Positions 36,311 through 47,175 of a stretch of 64,000 nucleotides of DNA are shown here, piece after piece. A program made the translations under genes and the position numbers. The notes under the pieces are model-generated. The model did no database searches and was not told the DNA's origin. It saw nothing but the letters and a program-made list of their open reading frames with translations. This DNA comes from Spinacia oleracea (taxonomy: Eukaryota > Streptophyta > Magnoliopsida > Caryophyllales > Amaranthaceae), in assembly GCF_020520425.1 (NCBI RefSeq), contig NC_079487.1:129664385-129728384 (forward strand), given 5' to 3'. The stretch's first letter is position 1, and each line of letters begins with the position of its first letter.

Positions 36311-37564
36311 GATTGAGTTTTTTTTGGATCTATTGGTTTTTAATTTTTAATTTTTTCTTTAGCATTTATTATTCAAGTCGGCAGAATCATATGACTATGA
36401 GAGTATACATGTCAAACAGCTTGGTTGAATTTAGGCTAAATTAGGGCGGAGTAAAATTATCCGAAAAATTTAAAACCCGGAATTCAATATGGTCCGAAAA
36501 ATGGATACTCGAATTTATATGGTTATTGATTAGGGAGTTGGAATATTTATAGAGTAAATGGGTTTATGAGTTAAATGTGAAGTGTGTATTATATTAGGAG
36601 TTGAGGAGATAGTATAATGTTTAGAGTTTATTCCAAGCGGATGCAGCGGTTATTTGGGATACTGCAAGTTTGCAACGGTGGTTTTGGCGTTGCATTAGCT
36701 CGCCCATCTGGCGAATTTCTTGAGAAATTAAATGTTGCACACGCACCCGATCGGTCGAAGCCCGTCTGTCAGGCGACTTTCTCTGCTCGCCCGTCGGGCG
36801 AATTGAGAAAGTGTTCGTTTATGAGCGGTTTTGTGATGGACTGATGGTTGCTTGGATGTAACCTTTGGATATTATTTCCAACGATGACTCTTCATGAATA
36901 CATAAGGAGTACTTATATATGACACATTTACGAGAGGGTGAACATAAAAAATGATACTTGCATACTTTTGAGAAATCATCTTTCAAATTATTTCTTGAAA
37001 ATGAGACATTTGAGTGATAAACACAAATTCTTGTTGGATTGATTTTGTGAGAACACACAAGATCAATTGATTCTTCATTGTATCTAAATAGTGTTATCAT
37101 GAACCCGATTGTTCCTTCGTGGGTCGATAAAATACTATTAGGAAAGCGTTCTATTTCGTGCCTTGAAGATTTTATCCGATCTCCCCACAGTGATATTCCA
37201 CATAGGGTAGTCAATTCGAAAATTTATTTTTCGGTACGTTTACGGATATCATTTTAAGAGTAATAGATTCGCGATAACGATCCAATAAGCTTTTTTTTTG
37301 TTTTTTATCAACTTAATTTATTTTTCCCCTAAAAATAAAAATGCTAAATAATTTATTAATCACTTTATATTTGAGTAAAAATTATTTTATTAGTAATATA
37401 GTTGAAATCATGTGACAATGTTGATAATTGGTGATGAATGATACTATATTCGGAATAATAAAGTCTAACTTTTTTGAATTGGATATCATATAGGGTATCG
37501 ATATCCGATACGAAAGTTCGGTTACACGAACTTATCGGTTCGGTTCAATAAATATCAATTTAGA
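36311..37564. other. Intergenic DNA containing a probable LTR-retroelement fossil
   Basis: From about 36630 to 37205 the DNA is GC-richer than its flanks and contains three GCTCGCCC..GGCGA-type blocks (36698, 36765 and 36788) that form short hairpins. It resembles the LTRs of some Copia elements, but I could not define ends or a TSD. The remainder is AT-rich with no gene. Confidence 0.35.
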
Positions 37565-37715
37565 TTTAGGCCTTATTTAGTTCACCTTATTTCAGGACCT
37601 TATTACTTATTTCAGATTTAATCAGATCACATCAGACCAGAAAAAATAAGTTCAGATCAGATCAGATCAGAAAAAATAATTTCATATCAGATCAGAAAAA
37701 ATAAGTTCAGTTCAG

Positions 37716-37752
<37 letters not shown>

Positions 37753-37781
37753 GTACGTATTAGTATTAGTATTAGTATTAG

Positions 37782-37827
<46 letters not shown>

Positions 37828-37830
37828 TAC

Positions 37831-37876
<46 letters not shown>

Positions 37877-38340
37877 AATCAAATGCTAACAAAGTCAAAT
37901 AATTTACAAATAGTTAGTGGGAAGCCGAGATACAAGCTGGGCCCCCACTCCTCTAGCTATAGCAAAGTCAAATAATAATAATAATTATTATTATTATTAT
38001 ATCATTGTTATTATTACTATTTTTTCTATAAAAATAAAATGTTGTCTAGATCTGAACCGATATGTCCAGATCAAAACTGATATTTACATATCATGTCTAA
38101 ATCAGAATCGATATGTACAGATGAGAACTGATATATCCAGATTAGAACTGATTTGTACGGATTATGTCCAGATCAGAATCATGTCCGGAGTATCAATATG
38201 TCCAGATCAGAACTGATATAATCAAATCATATCCAAGTCTTAACCAATCTGTACATATCATATCCAGATCAGAACCGATAATTGATTATCGGGTACCCGA
38301 TCAATTATCGAGTACCCGACCTGGCGACCCGCGCTTACCC
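37565..38340. repeat. Composite repeat: CAGATCAG-rich sequence with ATT microsatellites
   Basis: It begins TTAGGCCTTATTTAGTTCAC, like the left end of the MITE at 54674, then shows AATAAGTTCAGATCAG repeats. (ATT/TTA)n tracts with AGT variants lie at 37717-37875 and again near 37975-38005. From about 38040 to 38290 there is a degenerate ~20-bp minisatellite with core ATGTCCAGATCAGAACTGAT. No coding potential is seen beyond repeat-encoded frames. Confidence 0.65.
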
Positions 38341-38449
38341 CTCGCATAACTTTAGATTTGGATAATCACACATCGCGGGATGTAACTTTTGTTTTCTTTA
38401 ATTTCCAATTTCGAGTTGATCCAACTGTTTATATACAAGAATAACTTAT

Positions 38450-38535
38450 TTTTGTAAGGTAAGATGAAGCACCCTAGGGATCAAACTCTCGACCTTAATT
38501 TTGGTTGTAAGGTGAAATCATTTTCACTTGGTCAA
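38450..38535 (-). mobile_element. tRNA-derived SINE-like relic
   Basis: On the minus strand, TTGACCAAGTGAAAATG resembles an A box and GAGAGTTTGATCCC, about 45 bp later, a B box. No clear tail or TSD was found, so the call is tentative. Confidence 0.35.
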
Positions 38536-38594
38536 TGGATTGCTTGATATATACTATTTTATATTGTGTATAAAATTACAATAAGTGTTAGATA

Positions 38595-38970
38595 TTGCAA
38601 AAGTTCTTGCACGCATAAGGTGTACAATAAATTTATTGTACATCAAGTACGTTAACTTTTATCTAATTTTTTTTTTTTTGAGAGAGATCTTTTATCCAAT
38701 TTTTGGTCACTTTTAACATATTTTGTTTAACTTTAATGTTATAATTTTTTTTTTTGATGGATAAACATTTTAAAGGGGTTACATAATTAATTGTATACAT
38801 TATTAGTGATTTAAATTTTAGAGGGATAATTTTTATTAAAGAGAAATATTTTACCACTAAAATATACTTTTGCATCGTATCGGTGTAACTTTTACACATT
38901 TAAATTAAAGTTTAACCCCGATTTACAATATATATTGTAGACGATTTTTAAATAAGAATTTGTAATTGCA
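38595..38970. repeat. Palindrome-bearing dispersed element (copy 1)
   Basis: It shares its plan with 44776-45112. The left end is TTCTTGCACGCATAAGG, then a perfect 22-bp palindrome with arm TGTACAATAAA, an AT-rich middle containing GATGGATAAACATTTTAAA, and a right end with TTTACAATATATATTGTAGA and AAGAATTTGT. The class is unknown; it may be a Mutator- or Harbinger-derived MITE. Confidence 0.6.
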
Positions 38971-39198
38971 CACTCATCCACAAATAGATCGAATTTATTC
39001 ATATTGATTTATCAAAAAAAAAAGAAGAAGACCGAAGTACCGTATTCAAGGGAGTATTCGAACATGAAGTTAAACGAGAAATATACGGAGTAGTTAGAAT
39101 TTTGGTCAAACTACATTTATGAGCTTTTAAGTCCAAAATTGAAGTGCTCCGTACTAGGGATTGAAAGATTGTCTAGGGTTAGCCGGTTAGGAACGTTA

Positions 39199-39510
39199 GA
39201 GCATCTCCAATGGTTGTAGCTAGGGATTAGCTTGAAATTTATAAAAGTTTCAAGCTAATAGCTAGACCATTGGAGTGCAAATAATAAATTAGCTTGGCCA
39301 AGCAAATTAGCTTGTTTAAGCTAATTTGCTTGACAACTAGCTACCAAAGTTGTCAAATAATTAATTGACAAGTGGGACAAGTGAAACTAATTTAATTAAC
39401 AAGCTAGTTGCTATCCATTGGAGCACAAATTAGCTAGACAATAAAATAGCTTGAAATCTTATGTGACATAACAAGCTAATTATCAAATTAGCTTACTATT
39501 GGAGATGCTC
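39199..39510. mobile_element. Tourist-like MITE, 312 bp, TTA TSD
   Basis: The ends GAGCATCTCCAATGG and CTATTGGAGATGCTC are inverted repeats of a widespread plant MITE type, and TTA flanks both sides (39196-39198 and 39511-39513). The interior repeats TTAGCTTG/CAAGCTAA and can fold into a long hairpin. Confidence 0.75.
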
Positions 39511-39607
39511 TTATGGGCAACTTCACTCCTACAGCCTCAATTTTAATAACTACTCAAAAACTTCAATAGAAATAAAGTAAAGGAAAATTATCAAGATATA
39601 CCATGCC

Positions 39608-39800
39608 ATCCAGCGCGTAGTTCAGTTGGTAAAAACAAGGGGGTCTAATTTTAAAATGTATGGTTTGTTCAGGGGTCATCAAATCCTATGAGAAACAAAA
39701 GCTTCTTGTAAACTGATTTAAAGACATGTTTCGACTTCCCTTCTCCACAATAATCGAGAAGTCACGCGGTAGGGGCCTAGGTGCGAGGGGTCCTTTTTTG
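39608..39800 (+). mobile_element. tRNA-derived SINE candidate
   Basis: GCGCGTAGTTCAGTTGGTAA matches a Pol III A box (TAGTTCAGTTGG), and GGTCATCAAATCC about 45 bp later approximates a B box. A tRNA-unrelated body follows and ends near a T-run. TSDs were not resolved. Confidence 0.5.
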
Positions 39801-39823
39801 AAAGATATCTCCCATACTCATGT

Positions 39824-40103
39824 CACTACAAGAATTTGTATTTTTAACGACAACCTAATTATGAAGGGTCAAAAATCCCCTCGCAAAAGCCTTTTGCGAC
39901 GGGGCTAACAACCAAACAAAGACGGGAACAACCGTCGCAAATGTCTTTTACGACGGGTTAACGGCGGGTTAACACGGGATTTTTCATTAACGACGGCCCT
40001 CTATTTATGACGGGTTCGCGACAGGAAATCTCGTCATTAATCAACAATTATTGACCTTTGGCGACGGAATTTTCAGTCGTTAATGGTACAATTTCTTGTA
40101 GTG
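39824..40103. mobile_element. CACTA-type MITE, 280 bp (copy 2, both ends present)
   Basis: It begins CACTACAAGAA and ends TTCTTGTAGTG, perfect 11-bp CACTA termini. Interior GACGG and CCGTC motifs are repeated and self-complementary, as in the decayed copy at 26525. The 3-bp flanks TGT and TAT differ at one base. Confidence 0.8.
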
Positions 40104-41398
40104 TATATATGTCAATGATTTCATCACATTTTTTTATTTAATTAGGTACAAATAAGGGGTTGTAGTTAACCAACATCTATCACATGTTAGTCAGCACAAC
40201 TAAACAAGTCTATACTTGAGTTAACTCAAAACATTTTACAGTTAATGAGTTCGTTCATGTGACCTTCAAATCGTAGTACCCACTAACCAACTCACCAGCT
40301 TGTATTGGTTTATGAGATGTATCATACGATCGGTTAAAAAGGTAAGGAGTACTTCAAATGGATATTTGCCTATTTGGTGTGCTATAATCTTAAAATTACT
40401 TCTTATAACCGATATCAATTATCGCTGACCCTATCATTTTAGCATGGCCCAACCTAGCTAGCTTGTATCTACTTAATTCGGGTAAGGCCAGTAAACATAT
40501 TATGTTCGTGTTTGGCTTTATGTTAACTTTAAATTATTCACATGAAGTCTTATATTAAGACTTTTCTAGCTATATCTCAAGTCATCTTTCTACGATTACT
40601 TCATAAACTGTTGTTAAGATTATTTCAGATTCACACAAATTAGCACTTCAACACTCAAACTTATTTAATACCTTTCAATCTAATACCATATAATTATTAC
40701 GCAAATTTATCAAACATTATCTTATAAAATCATGGTTTTGCGAAAAAACACCTTATAATTTATTTATTTAATTAACTACGTTATAAAAAATTTATGTTGT
40801 CAGATACTATATATATTTTTCAGAATTATAAATGTTGACTCAAAATTTTGGGATTGAATTGACTTTATAATATGCATCTCACATGTCATTTAATTACTCT
40901 TACCCACGCCATGCTTGCAAAAGTAAATTAAAACGTCAAAGTATGTTAGCATATCTAATAATCTCAAACAATAGAACTTTTTTTCACAAAGTTCATTCCT
41001 GTATACAAAAATTTCACATCATCTCCATTACAAAATATTTTCATATTGCAACAATGTACGTAGTAATACGTAATACCAAAGTTAAGAAAATAAACATATA
41101 TGTAAAATCGTGTGTGTCGTTTGTTTATTTACTTGTAATTGTGTTTGCTTAACCACATGTATTCCTCCACCCAATCTATATGTATCACATAATCAATATT
41201 ACAATAATGTTTTTGACTAAACTCTTCAACAGAGGTAACACCCAACAAAAATAATTTGTATATTTTTTTCAAGACCTGAGTGCTTCCGTTAAGATGCATA
41301 AACATAAACAACTTTTTTAAAAACATAAAATCAAATAGTAGTCAATAAAACTTAAAAGATTATTTGTAGTAGATGGAAAACTAGTAAAATTTTATCCA
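40104..41398. other. Intergenic DNA, no gene seen
   Basis: AT-rich sequence without a recognisable gene or transposon end. Short frames around 40883-41152 and 41129-41326 have no recognisable family. Confidence 0.45.
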
Positions 41399-41840
41399 TC
41401 TATTACTATATACTAAAAGAGACATCAGGAATGACACGTGCCAATTCCTGGTGCGATTTTTTCCCGTCAAAAACCATTTTCCCAAAAAAAGTGTATCTAT
41501 TTTATTTTATTTTATTTTATTCTCTACCTTTATTTATAAACTATTTATGTATGGAAACAAATTTTAGTTTATAAATTATGGCAATAATAGATACGACGTA
41601 ATAATAATTATTCTACATTTGTAATATTTTAGTCAAATCGTTATATTAATAATGAAAAATATATCACTCAATATTTTGATAAAGTTACCATATTAGCATT
41701 TTAAATATGCACATTAAATGAATAAATTTAAACGGTATATGTTAAAAATGTTATAACTATGCAGTAGTTTGGAACATAATCAGTTAAATATTTTGTGAAA
41801 AAAATTATCAAAATCCGTGCGTGCACGGAATCTAATCTAG
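41399..41840 (+). mobile_element. Non-autonomous Helitron, about 442 bp
   Basis: The 5' end is TCTATTACTATATACTAAAA after an A, and the 3' end is CTAG followed by T. Just inside it is the hairpin CCGTGCGTGCACGG and the spacer AATCTAAT. These are Helitron signatures: TC at the 5' end, a subterminal hairpin and CTAG at the 3' end, insertion between A and T, no TSD. No RepHel frame is present. Confidence 0.8.
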
Positions 41841-42035
41841 TTTCATACATAAACTTATCAATTTCATCCACAAACTTTCACTAAAAACTAGCGAAATTGG
41901 TCTACTTATGAACAAATAAAATCTTTTGCAAAACTTGAGAAAATAGTAATTTAAGGGTCCAAATTTTTACTTCGGATACTCAAATTAAAAGGATAATACA
42001 TTCCTTGATTTTGGATGAGTGCTTGAAATTCTTTA

Positions 42036-42293
42036 CTCTCTATGTTCTTGATTATTAGTCCCTTTGAAATCTTGTCACAACTTACAATTGAAAATAATCT
42101 TATAGTTTCTTTCCAATACGTATTAATTTCAAAATATATTAAGGTGGGATCTTGTTTTGTTCGTCTCAATGTGTAGTACAATATCAAATTTTTATATTTT
42201 TTAAGGTATGTATTTGGAAATATTTACGTTTTGAGATGGAGTTGAAACGAATGAAAATGTCAAAATGAGACTAATATTTAAGAACAGAGGGAG
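42036..42293. mobile_element. Stowaway-type MITE, 258 bp
   Basis: The ends CTCTCTATGTTCTTGATTA and TAATATTTAAGAACAGAGGGAG are imperfect inverted repeats with TA outside both (42034-42035 and 42294-42295). Confidence 0.65.
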
Positions 42294-42433
42294 TACATTA
42301 TTCCGTTATTATATTTCTCCCATGAATACTCTTTGAATATTCATAGAGATTATTACAGAGTATTTAATTAATGTATTTCAACAACCATTTAATTCTACAA
42401 TTTATAGTAAAATAGGGGGTATATATTATAGTA

Positions 42434-42808
42434 CTCCCTCCGTTTCTTTTTGTTTGTTACGTATTCTTTTTGGTATGTTTCACAATGTTTGTTACGTGGG
42501 AGAATCTTTCCTTTTATAAATTTATTATACTATCATTTTTTGTGACAACTTTTAATTTTAATTGGTCTAATTTTTTCAACTCATTAAATTTCTTTACAAT
42601 TTCCTAAGTATGTTAAGTTAGCAATTTGTGTGCTTTTTCATTATTGGTTCATTTTGATAAATAAACAATCTTATTGGTTGTTATGATGATTAGTGTATTA
42701 AGGTTTTACTTGGGTTTATCTTTTTAATAAAAAAGAAAAAGAATCTTTATTATACGTTAATAAACATGCAAAATTCCAAACGTAACAAACAAAAAGAAAC
42801 GGAGGGAG
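42434..42808. mobile_element. Stowaway-type MITE, 375 bp
   Basis: The ends CTCCCTCCGTTTCTTTTTG and CAAAAAGAAACGGAGGGAG are perfect inverted repeats that continue into TTTGTTACG / CGTAACAAA. TA flanks both ends. It lies directly beside the foldback micro-element at 42811. Confidence 0.85.
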
Positions 42809-42810
42809 TA

Positions 42811-42880
42811 TATTTTATAGGGGGACACCAAAAGGTCATTTACGTTAATGACCACAGGAGTTCCCTTATAGAATAGAGAT
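42811..42880. repeat. Foldback micro-element (copy 2)
   Basis: The arms TATTTTATAGGGG and TTCCCTTATAGAATA are imperfect inverted repeats, with an inner GGTCATTTACGTTAATGACC palindrome. The same foldback occurs at 10364-10430 in opposite orientation. It begins directly after the TA of the Stowaway MITE. Confidence 0.55.
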
Positions 42881-44299
42881 CATGCGAAATGCATCTAATA
42901 AAATCAACCCCGAAATTTTGAATCATTATTCAAAATCCGAGCAAAGTTAGTATCTTACAATTCTTTCATATTTTCATAAGGTGGTTAATTATAATATTTT
43001 TTTTATAAGATAATTTCTTCCAAAAATCCATTTTTATAAGGTAGTTTTTATAAATTTGTATTGTTTTTATTATTTTATTCAACTCTCCACTGAATCATAC
43101 TGTGAGTCTTGTCTTAAACATAAATGAACTTATTAAACTTTATCCAAACTCATTTTAATTGAGTAGTTAGGTATCTCTTATTTTTCTTAAACTTTTCTTA
43201 TAAAAACTTATATTTTCTGAAATAAATGAAAATATGGAGGATAGAACGAGAATTTTGATGTATGCTTATAATAACACGATGTGTACTAACTACATGTGGT
43301 GCACGTGCGACCTAGCAAATTAAAGCTTGTCCTAGTGAAAAAAAATTCTCTTTTTCAATCTAAAAGTTGATGATCAATCCCCACTAGCTAGTTAAGAGCA
43401 CGATAAGGGAGAGTAATCCTTATCCCCATATTTCTCAATATGTCTAACCCATTAATTCAAAATCCTGTAACGGAGAATTTGTGGCAATATATCAAGTAAA
43501 TTAATGCATGTCTTTGTTTAAGAATTATTGCTAGAGTCTTTTTCACCGCCTCTCAATTTCACAAAAGGAAAGTCGAAAGAAATTATGTTGTTTGAATTCG
43601 ACGTACACTTTTGCATAAGATTGGTCTTTGAATTTTTCAATTTTGTTGTTTGTATAATATTGAGATGAAGCTTCCGTCCTGATGTCGTGCATGGAAGTCA
43701 TGTTACAAAACTTTATATTATCTCAACTTTATGTGCAAGTGGAGACAATTTTTTATATATATATAATTTAATGAATATGAAACATTATATTAGAATAGGG
43801 TGTAAATATGTAATGTTTAAATTGAAGGAACAATTGTCAGGAATCGTTGATTTTTTTCTTTTTTTTTGTGTGTGTTTACAAAATAATTTCAAATTTTGGT
43901 TTATTTATGCATATGTTAGATTGATTGTTTGTCTTCTCAAATTAGACATATTGCAAGTGATTATGACCTGTTTTATTGTTAAATTGTAGAATAAAACAAA
44001 TTCTCCTCTTAGTCCATACGCTTTTCCCACCGCTAAATAAACTCTGATATCCAGACAACCACAAGTTGGTACTTTATCAGATCGTATGCATGATATTTAC
44101 TTAAGAGTCACATTATGCCTAATATATAACAAGTCGGTTCGATAGGAGATTGTTAACAAGTCTAACAGTTAATAAAATATCACATGTGTTCTTCGAGAAT
44201 TTAATTTGTACCTGAAAATCAAGGGCATCTATATATTAAGTCACAAGATAATCAAAATTGTAAAAAATGCACAATCAAGCAAAAAAACTAGAGTGAATA
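42881..44299. other. Intergenic DNA, no gene seen
   Basis: AT-rich. A 100-codon frame at 43687-43989 is Phe/Leu/Ile-rich and matches no family I know; its composition is that of AT-rich DNA, so I do not call it a gene. Confidence 0.45.
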
Positions 44300-44425
44300 T
44301 CAACTAGCTAGCTTAGTTAGTAAAGTGTTGAAAGGGTCAAAGGATGATACCCAACACTTGATATTAAAATCCCGTCTATATCATTTATCGATTTGACTTT
44401 GTGACTCTCTAATACACAAAAAAAC
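44300..44425 (+). mobile_element. tRNA-derived SINE-like relic
   Basis: CTAGCTTAGTTAGTAAAGTG resembles a degenerate A box, and TTGATATTAAAATCCCG about 55 bp later a degenerate B box. An A-rich run (CACAAAAAAAC) follows at about 44416. Tentative. Confidence 0.3.
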
Positions 44426-44775
44426 AATCAAGCAAAAAGAAAGATTGGTCAAAAATTAACAGAGAGAGGGAAACAGGCATGGGCTCACATTGCTCATAAT
44501 TATAAAGTGTAGATCGAGTGCTTTTAAAGATCCATAAAGATCTTGCTAAATGTGGATTAACAAGTAGCTTTCCCCCTCTAATTGCTCTACCTCAATTGGA
44601 AGGTTGATTGACTCACCTAGTCACCTCGATTACAATTTACATAACTATTAAGTTGTTCGGCTTCAATTTCCAAACTACAAACATCAACATCTATCTTTAC
44701 GACAATTTCCCTTCATTTTAGGCTTTTCGTTTCAATTAATTAAAGTGCACAATAATTATTTTGTAAAAGATTATC

Positions 44776-45112
44776 AAAAGGTCTTGCGCGCACAAGGTGT
44801 ACAATAAATTTATTGTACATCAAGATAATTTTTATGCAGTTTTTCGTAACTTTAACCTATTTTTCTGTAACTTTTATATTATAAAATAAAAAAGTTGATA
44901 GATAAACATTTTAAAGGGTTAAATGATTAATTTATACATTATTAGTGATTTTGAATAAATAATATTTATTCAAATGAAAAAATTTATCATTAAAAAATAG
45001 ATAACTTTTACATATATAAATGTAACTTTTAAGCATTTTGAGTCAACTTTTACTCCGGTGTACAATATTTATTGTACACCCATTATAAACAAGAATTTGT
45101 GAAAGATTATTG
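44776..45112. repeat. Palindrome-bearing dispersed element (copy 2)
   Basis: The left end is GGTCTTGCGCGCACAAGG, then the same perfect 22-bp palindrome (arm TGTACAATAAA) as at 38595. The middle shares GATAGATAAACATTTTAAA. The right end has TGTACAATATTTATTGTACA, another palindrome, and CAAGAATTTGT. Palindrome and termini are better preserved than the middle. Confidence 0.65.
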
Positions 45113-45157
45113 TTAATTTTGGTTTACAATATACTCCTATGTTTTTAATTTATAGGA

Positions 45158-46420
45158 CTAGATTTAAGCCCGTGTGATGCACGATTTTGTTATTAATATG
45201 TGTTAGAAAAATATTATAATTATAGGCGAAAGTTCAACATATGAAAAATAGAAATTTCAATAACTACACAACAAAATTAAAACGAATTTGACACAATCCC
45301 ATCTCATGAACATTGTACTCACTTTTCTACTACGGAGTATAATTTATTATTGAATCTATTTTACATGACTTAACATATAGCACTTAATTTTCTCGCCCAC
45401 AAACATAAATAAATAACCCATTACCGTATTTAAATTTTTTAACGAAAAGAGATTACATATTAGTCGACATGTTTATTAGTCTTTCAATCTCAACATAAGT
45501 TAGGATGTTTTAATTAAACTTGTGTGGTACGTGCACGAGTGACTGTTCAAATTTTAAATCTATTCCGTATAAATATGCATCATAATTTACCATGCACTAT
45601 AGTCTACATATTCAGCAAAAGATGCATATCAATAATAATAATCATAAAAACTTATCAAATCTTATAAGAATCATATACTACGTATGTACATAGTAGTTAG
45701 GACTTAATCAAACATAAATTTTGATATGATTAGGACTTTAATCTCATAGTGTTTGGGTTTTGGTAGGAGTTTATGATGAGCCACATTTATGTCGCCCTTA
45801 GCTTAGGATTTTATTTAATTTTATTAGCATTTTATTCTTATTTTTACTTAGTTTTATCATTTTTAGTACGTTTATCGCGTTTTTGCATTAATCGTATATT
45901 TTTCTCGTCTTGCGTACATTTTAGCCGTTTTTACTTTAAACGTGTCTTTTATACTCCGTTTTATTGCGTATGGTCATTTTGGAGTACTATCGTGTTAAAT
46001 AATGTGATATTATGCTTAGACGATAACAAATGTGCTTTACAATATGTGTATGTGTTAGACTAATTAATGATGTGCTTTACAATTTTAATGAAATGCTATC
46101 CGATTTAATGAATGTGCTTTACAATTGTGTCACGTGCTATAAGATTTATTGATTGGCTATGCGATGTTGTATGCGTGCAACGACGATTTCATTATGTGCT
46201 ATACGATACTTTGCGTTGGGCAGCTACAACAAGCCTTGACACCAACCACCCAACAGCTCCATGGCGAGCAGAACAACAGGAAATTAGCAAGCCAGCAACT
46301 ACAGGTCTGTGCGCGCGCACATACCTGCCTTGTGGGGGAGCGCAGTAGTTTGGGAGATATTCAGTAATATATTTTGTTAAAAAATCATCAAAATCCGTGC
46401 GTGCACGGGATCTAATCTAG
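45158..46420. mobile_element. Two Helitron 3' ends facing outward, around an unassigned segment
   Basis: At 45158 the plus strand reads CTAGATTTAAGCCCGTGTGA, the reverse complement of a Helitron 3' end (hairpin plus CTAG). At 46420 a second Helitron ends in CGTGCGTGCACGGGATCTAA then TCTAG, and its last 90 bp match the Helitron at 41399. No 5' TC end could be placed with confidence. The GC-richer block at 46210-46345 is unlike both flanks. Confidence 0.55.
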
Positions 46421-46641
46421 TTACTCCATATTTGACAAAGCCTAGAATTCTAAAAAAAATTAACACTTGTTTTTTACCATGTGAAAAATGAAAAAAATAG
46501 ATGAAACTGTTATGCGGGGGCATAGTACTCAAAACCCATAATTTAAAGGTTTGGGATACAAGTTAATATATGTAGGTTGTAAATTAAACTATGTATGAGC
46601 CCTTCTTAAATGGGCCCAACTTCAAAGGCAGTTGTCATGTA

Positions 46642-46904
46642 CTTACTCCGATTCACAATAGTTGCAACACTTTGTTTTTTGCACTATTCACGTAATCTAC
46701 TTTGTTTATTTTTTATGGTCTATACTTTAGAAAAACATATTCATGCGGGATCTTCTCACATTCGTCTTAATGTATATTAATCATTTTTTTATAATTTTTT
46801 TTTAATATTTTTTACTTATTGGTAATTAAATGTATTAATTGTTCAAAATATACATTAACAAGCATGAAAAGCAAAGTGTTGCAACTATATAAAATCGGAG
46901 AAAG
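46642..46904. mobile_element. Stowaway-type MITE, 263 bp
   Basis: The ends CTTACTCCGATTCACAATAG and TATATAAAATCGGAGAAAG are inverted repeats extended by TTGCAACACTTTG / CAAAGTGTTGCAA, with TA outside both ends. Confidence 0.75.
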
Positions 46905-47163
46905 TACGACTTTACACAAGCCCTCAATTTTACCTAGAGATGGACATATGTTGGGGTTGTACACCTCTACACGAGCCTTCAATTTTACCTGGAGATGGAT
47001 ATATGCGGGGTTGGCTCGATGGTCGTTAATCATAGCACAAAATCCATCTGGTACCGCACGAACCCCTTATAAACCCGATACGGCACATGGGCTCAAAGAT
47101 TGGTTGTGGGCTGTGCATTGACATCGTTTTAAAAAATTTGCACCATACACTTATTTTATAACC
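46905..47163. other. Short intergenic segment before the LINE
   Basis: No gene is visible. It contains a loose repeat of TCAATTTTACCT(A/G)GAGATGGA at about 46923 and 46979. Near 47129 it has TTTTAAAAAATTTGCACC, which is echoed at the LINE's 5' junction. Confidence 0.5.
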
Positions 47164-47175
47164 AACAATGTTTAT

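Noticed and set aside
36617-36844. A 75-codon frame with two GEL/SGE-type repeats
   Set aside because: It falls in a probable LTR-derived stretch with hairpin repeats; no gene is supported.
43687-43989. A 100-codon hydrophobic frame
   Set aside because: Its composition is what AT-rich DNA gives by chance, with no promoter, splice or family evidence.
46149-46367. A Gln-rich 72-codon frame in the GC-richer segment
   Set aside because: No family recognised, and it overlaps another frame of similar length; noted only as possible Helitron cargo.
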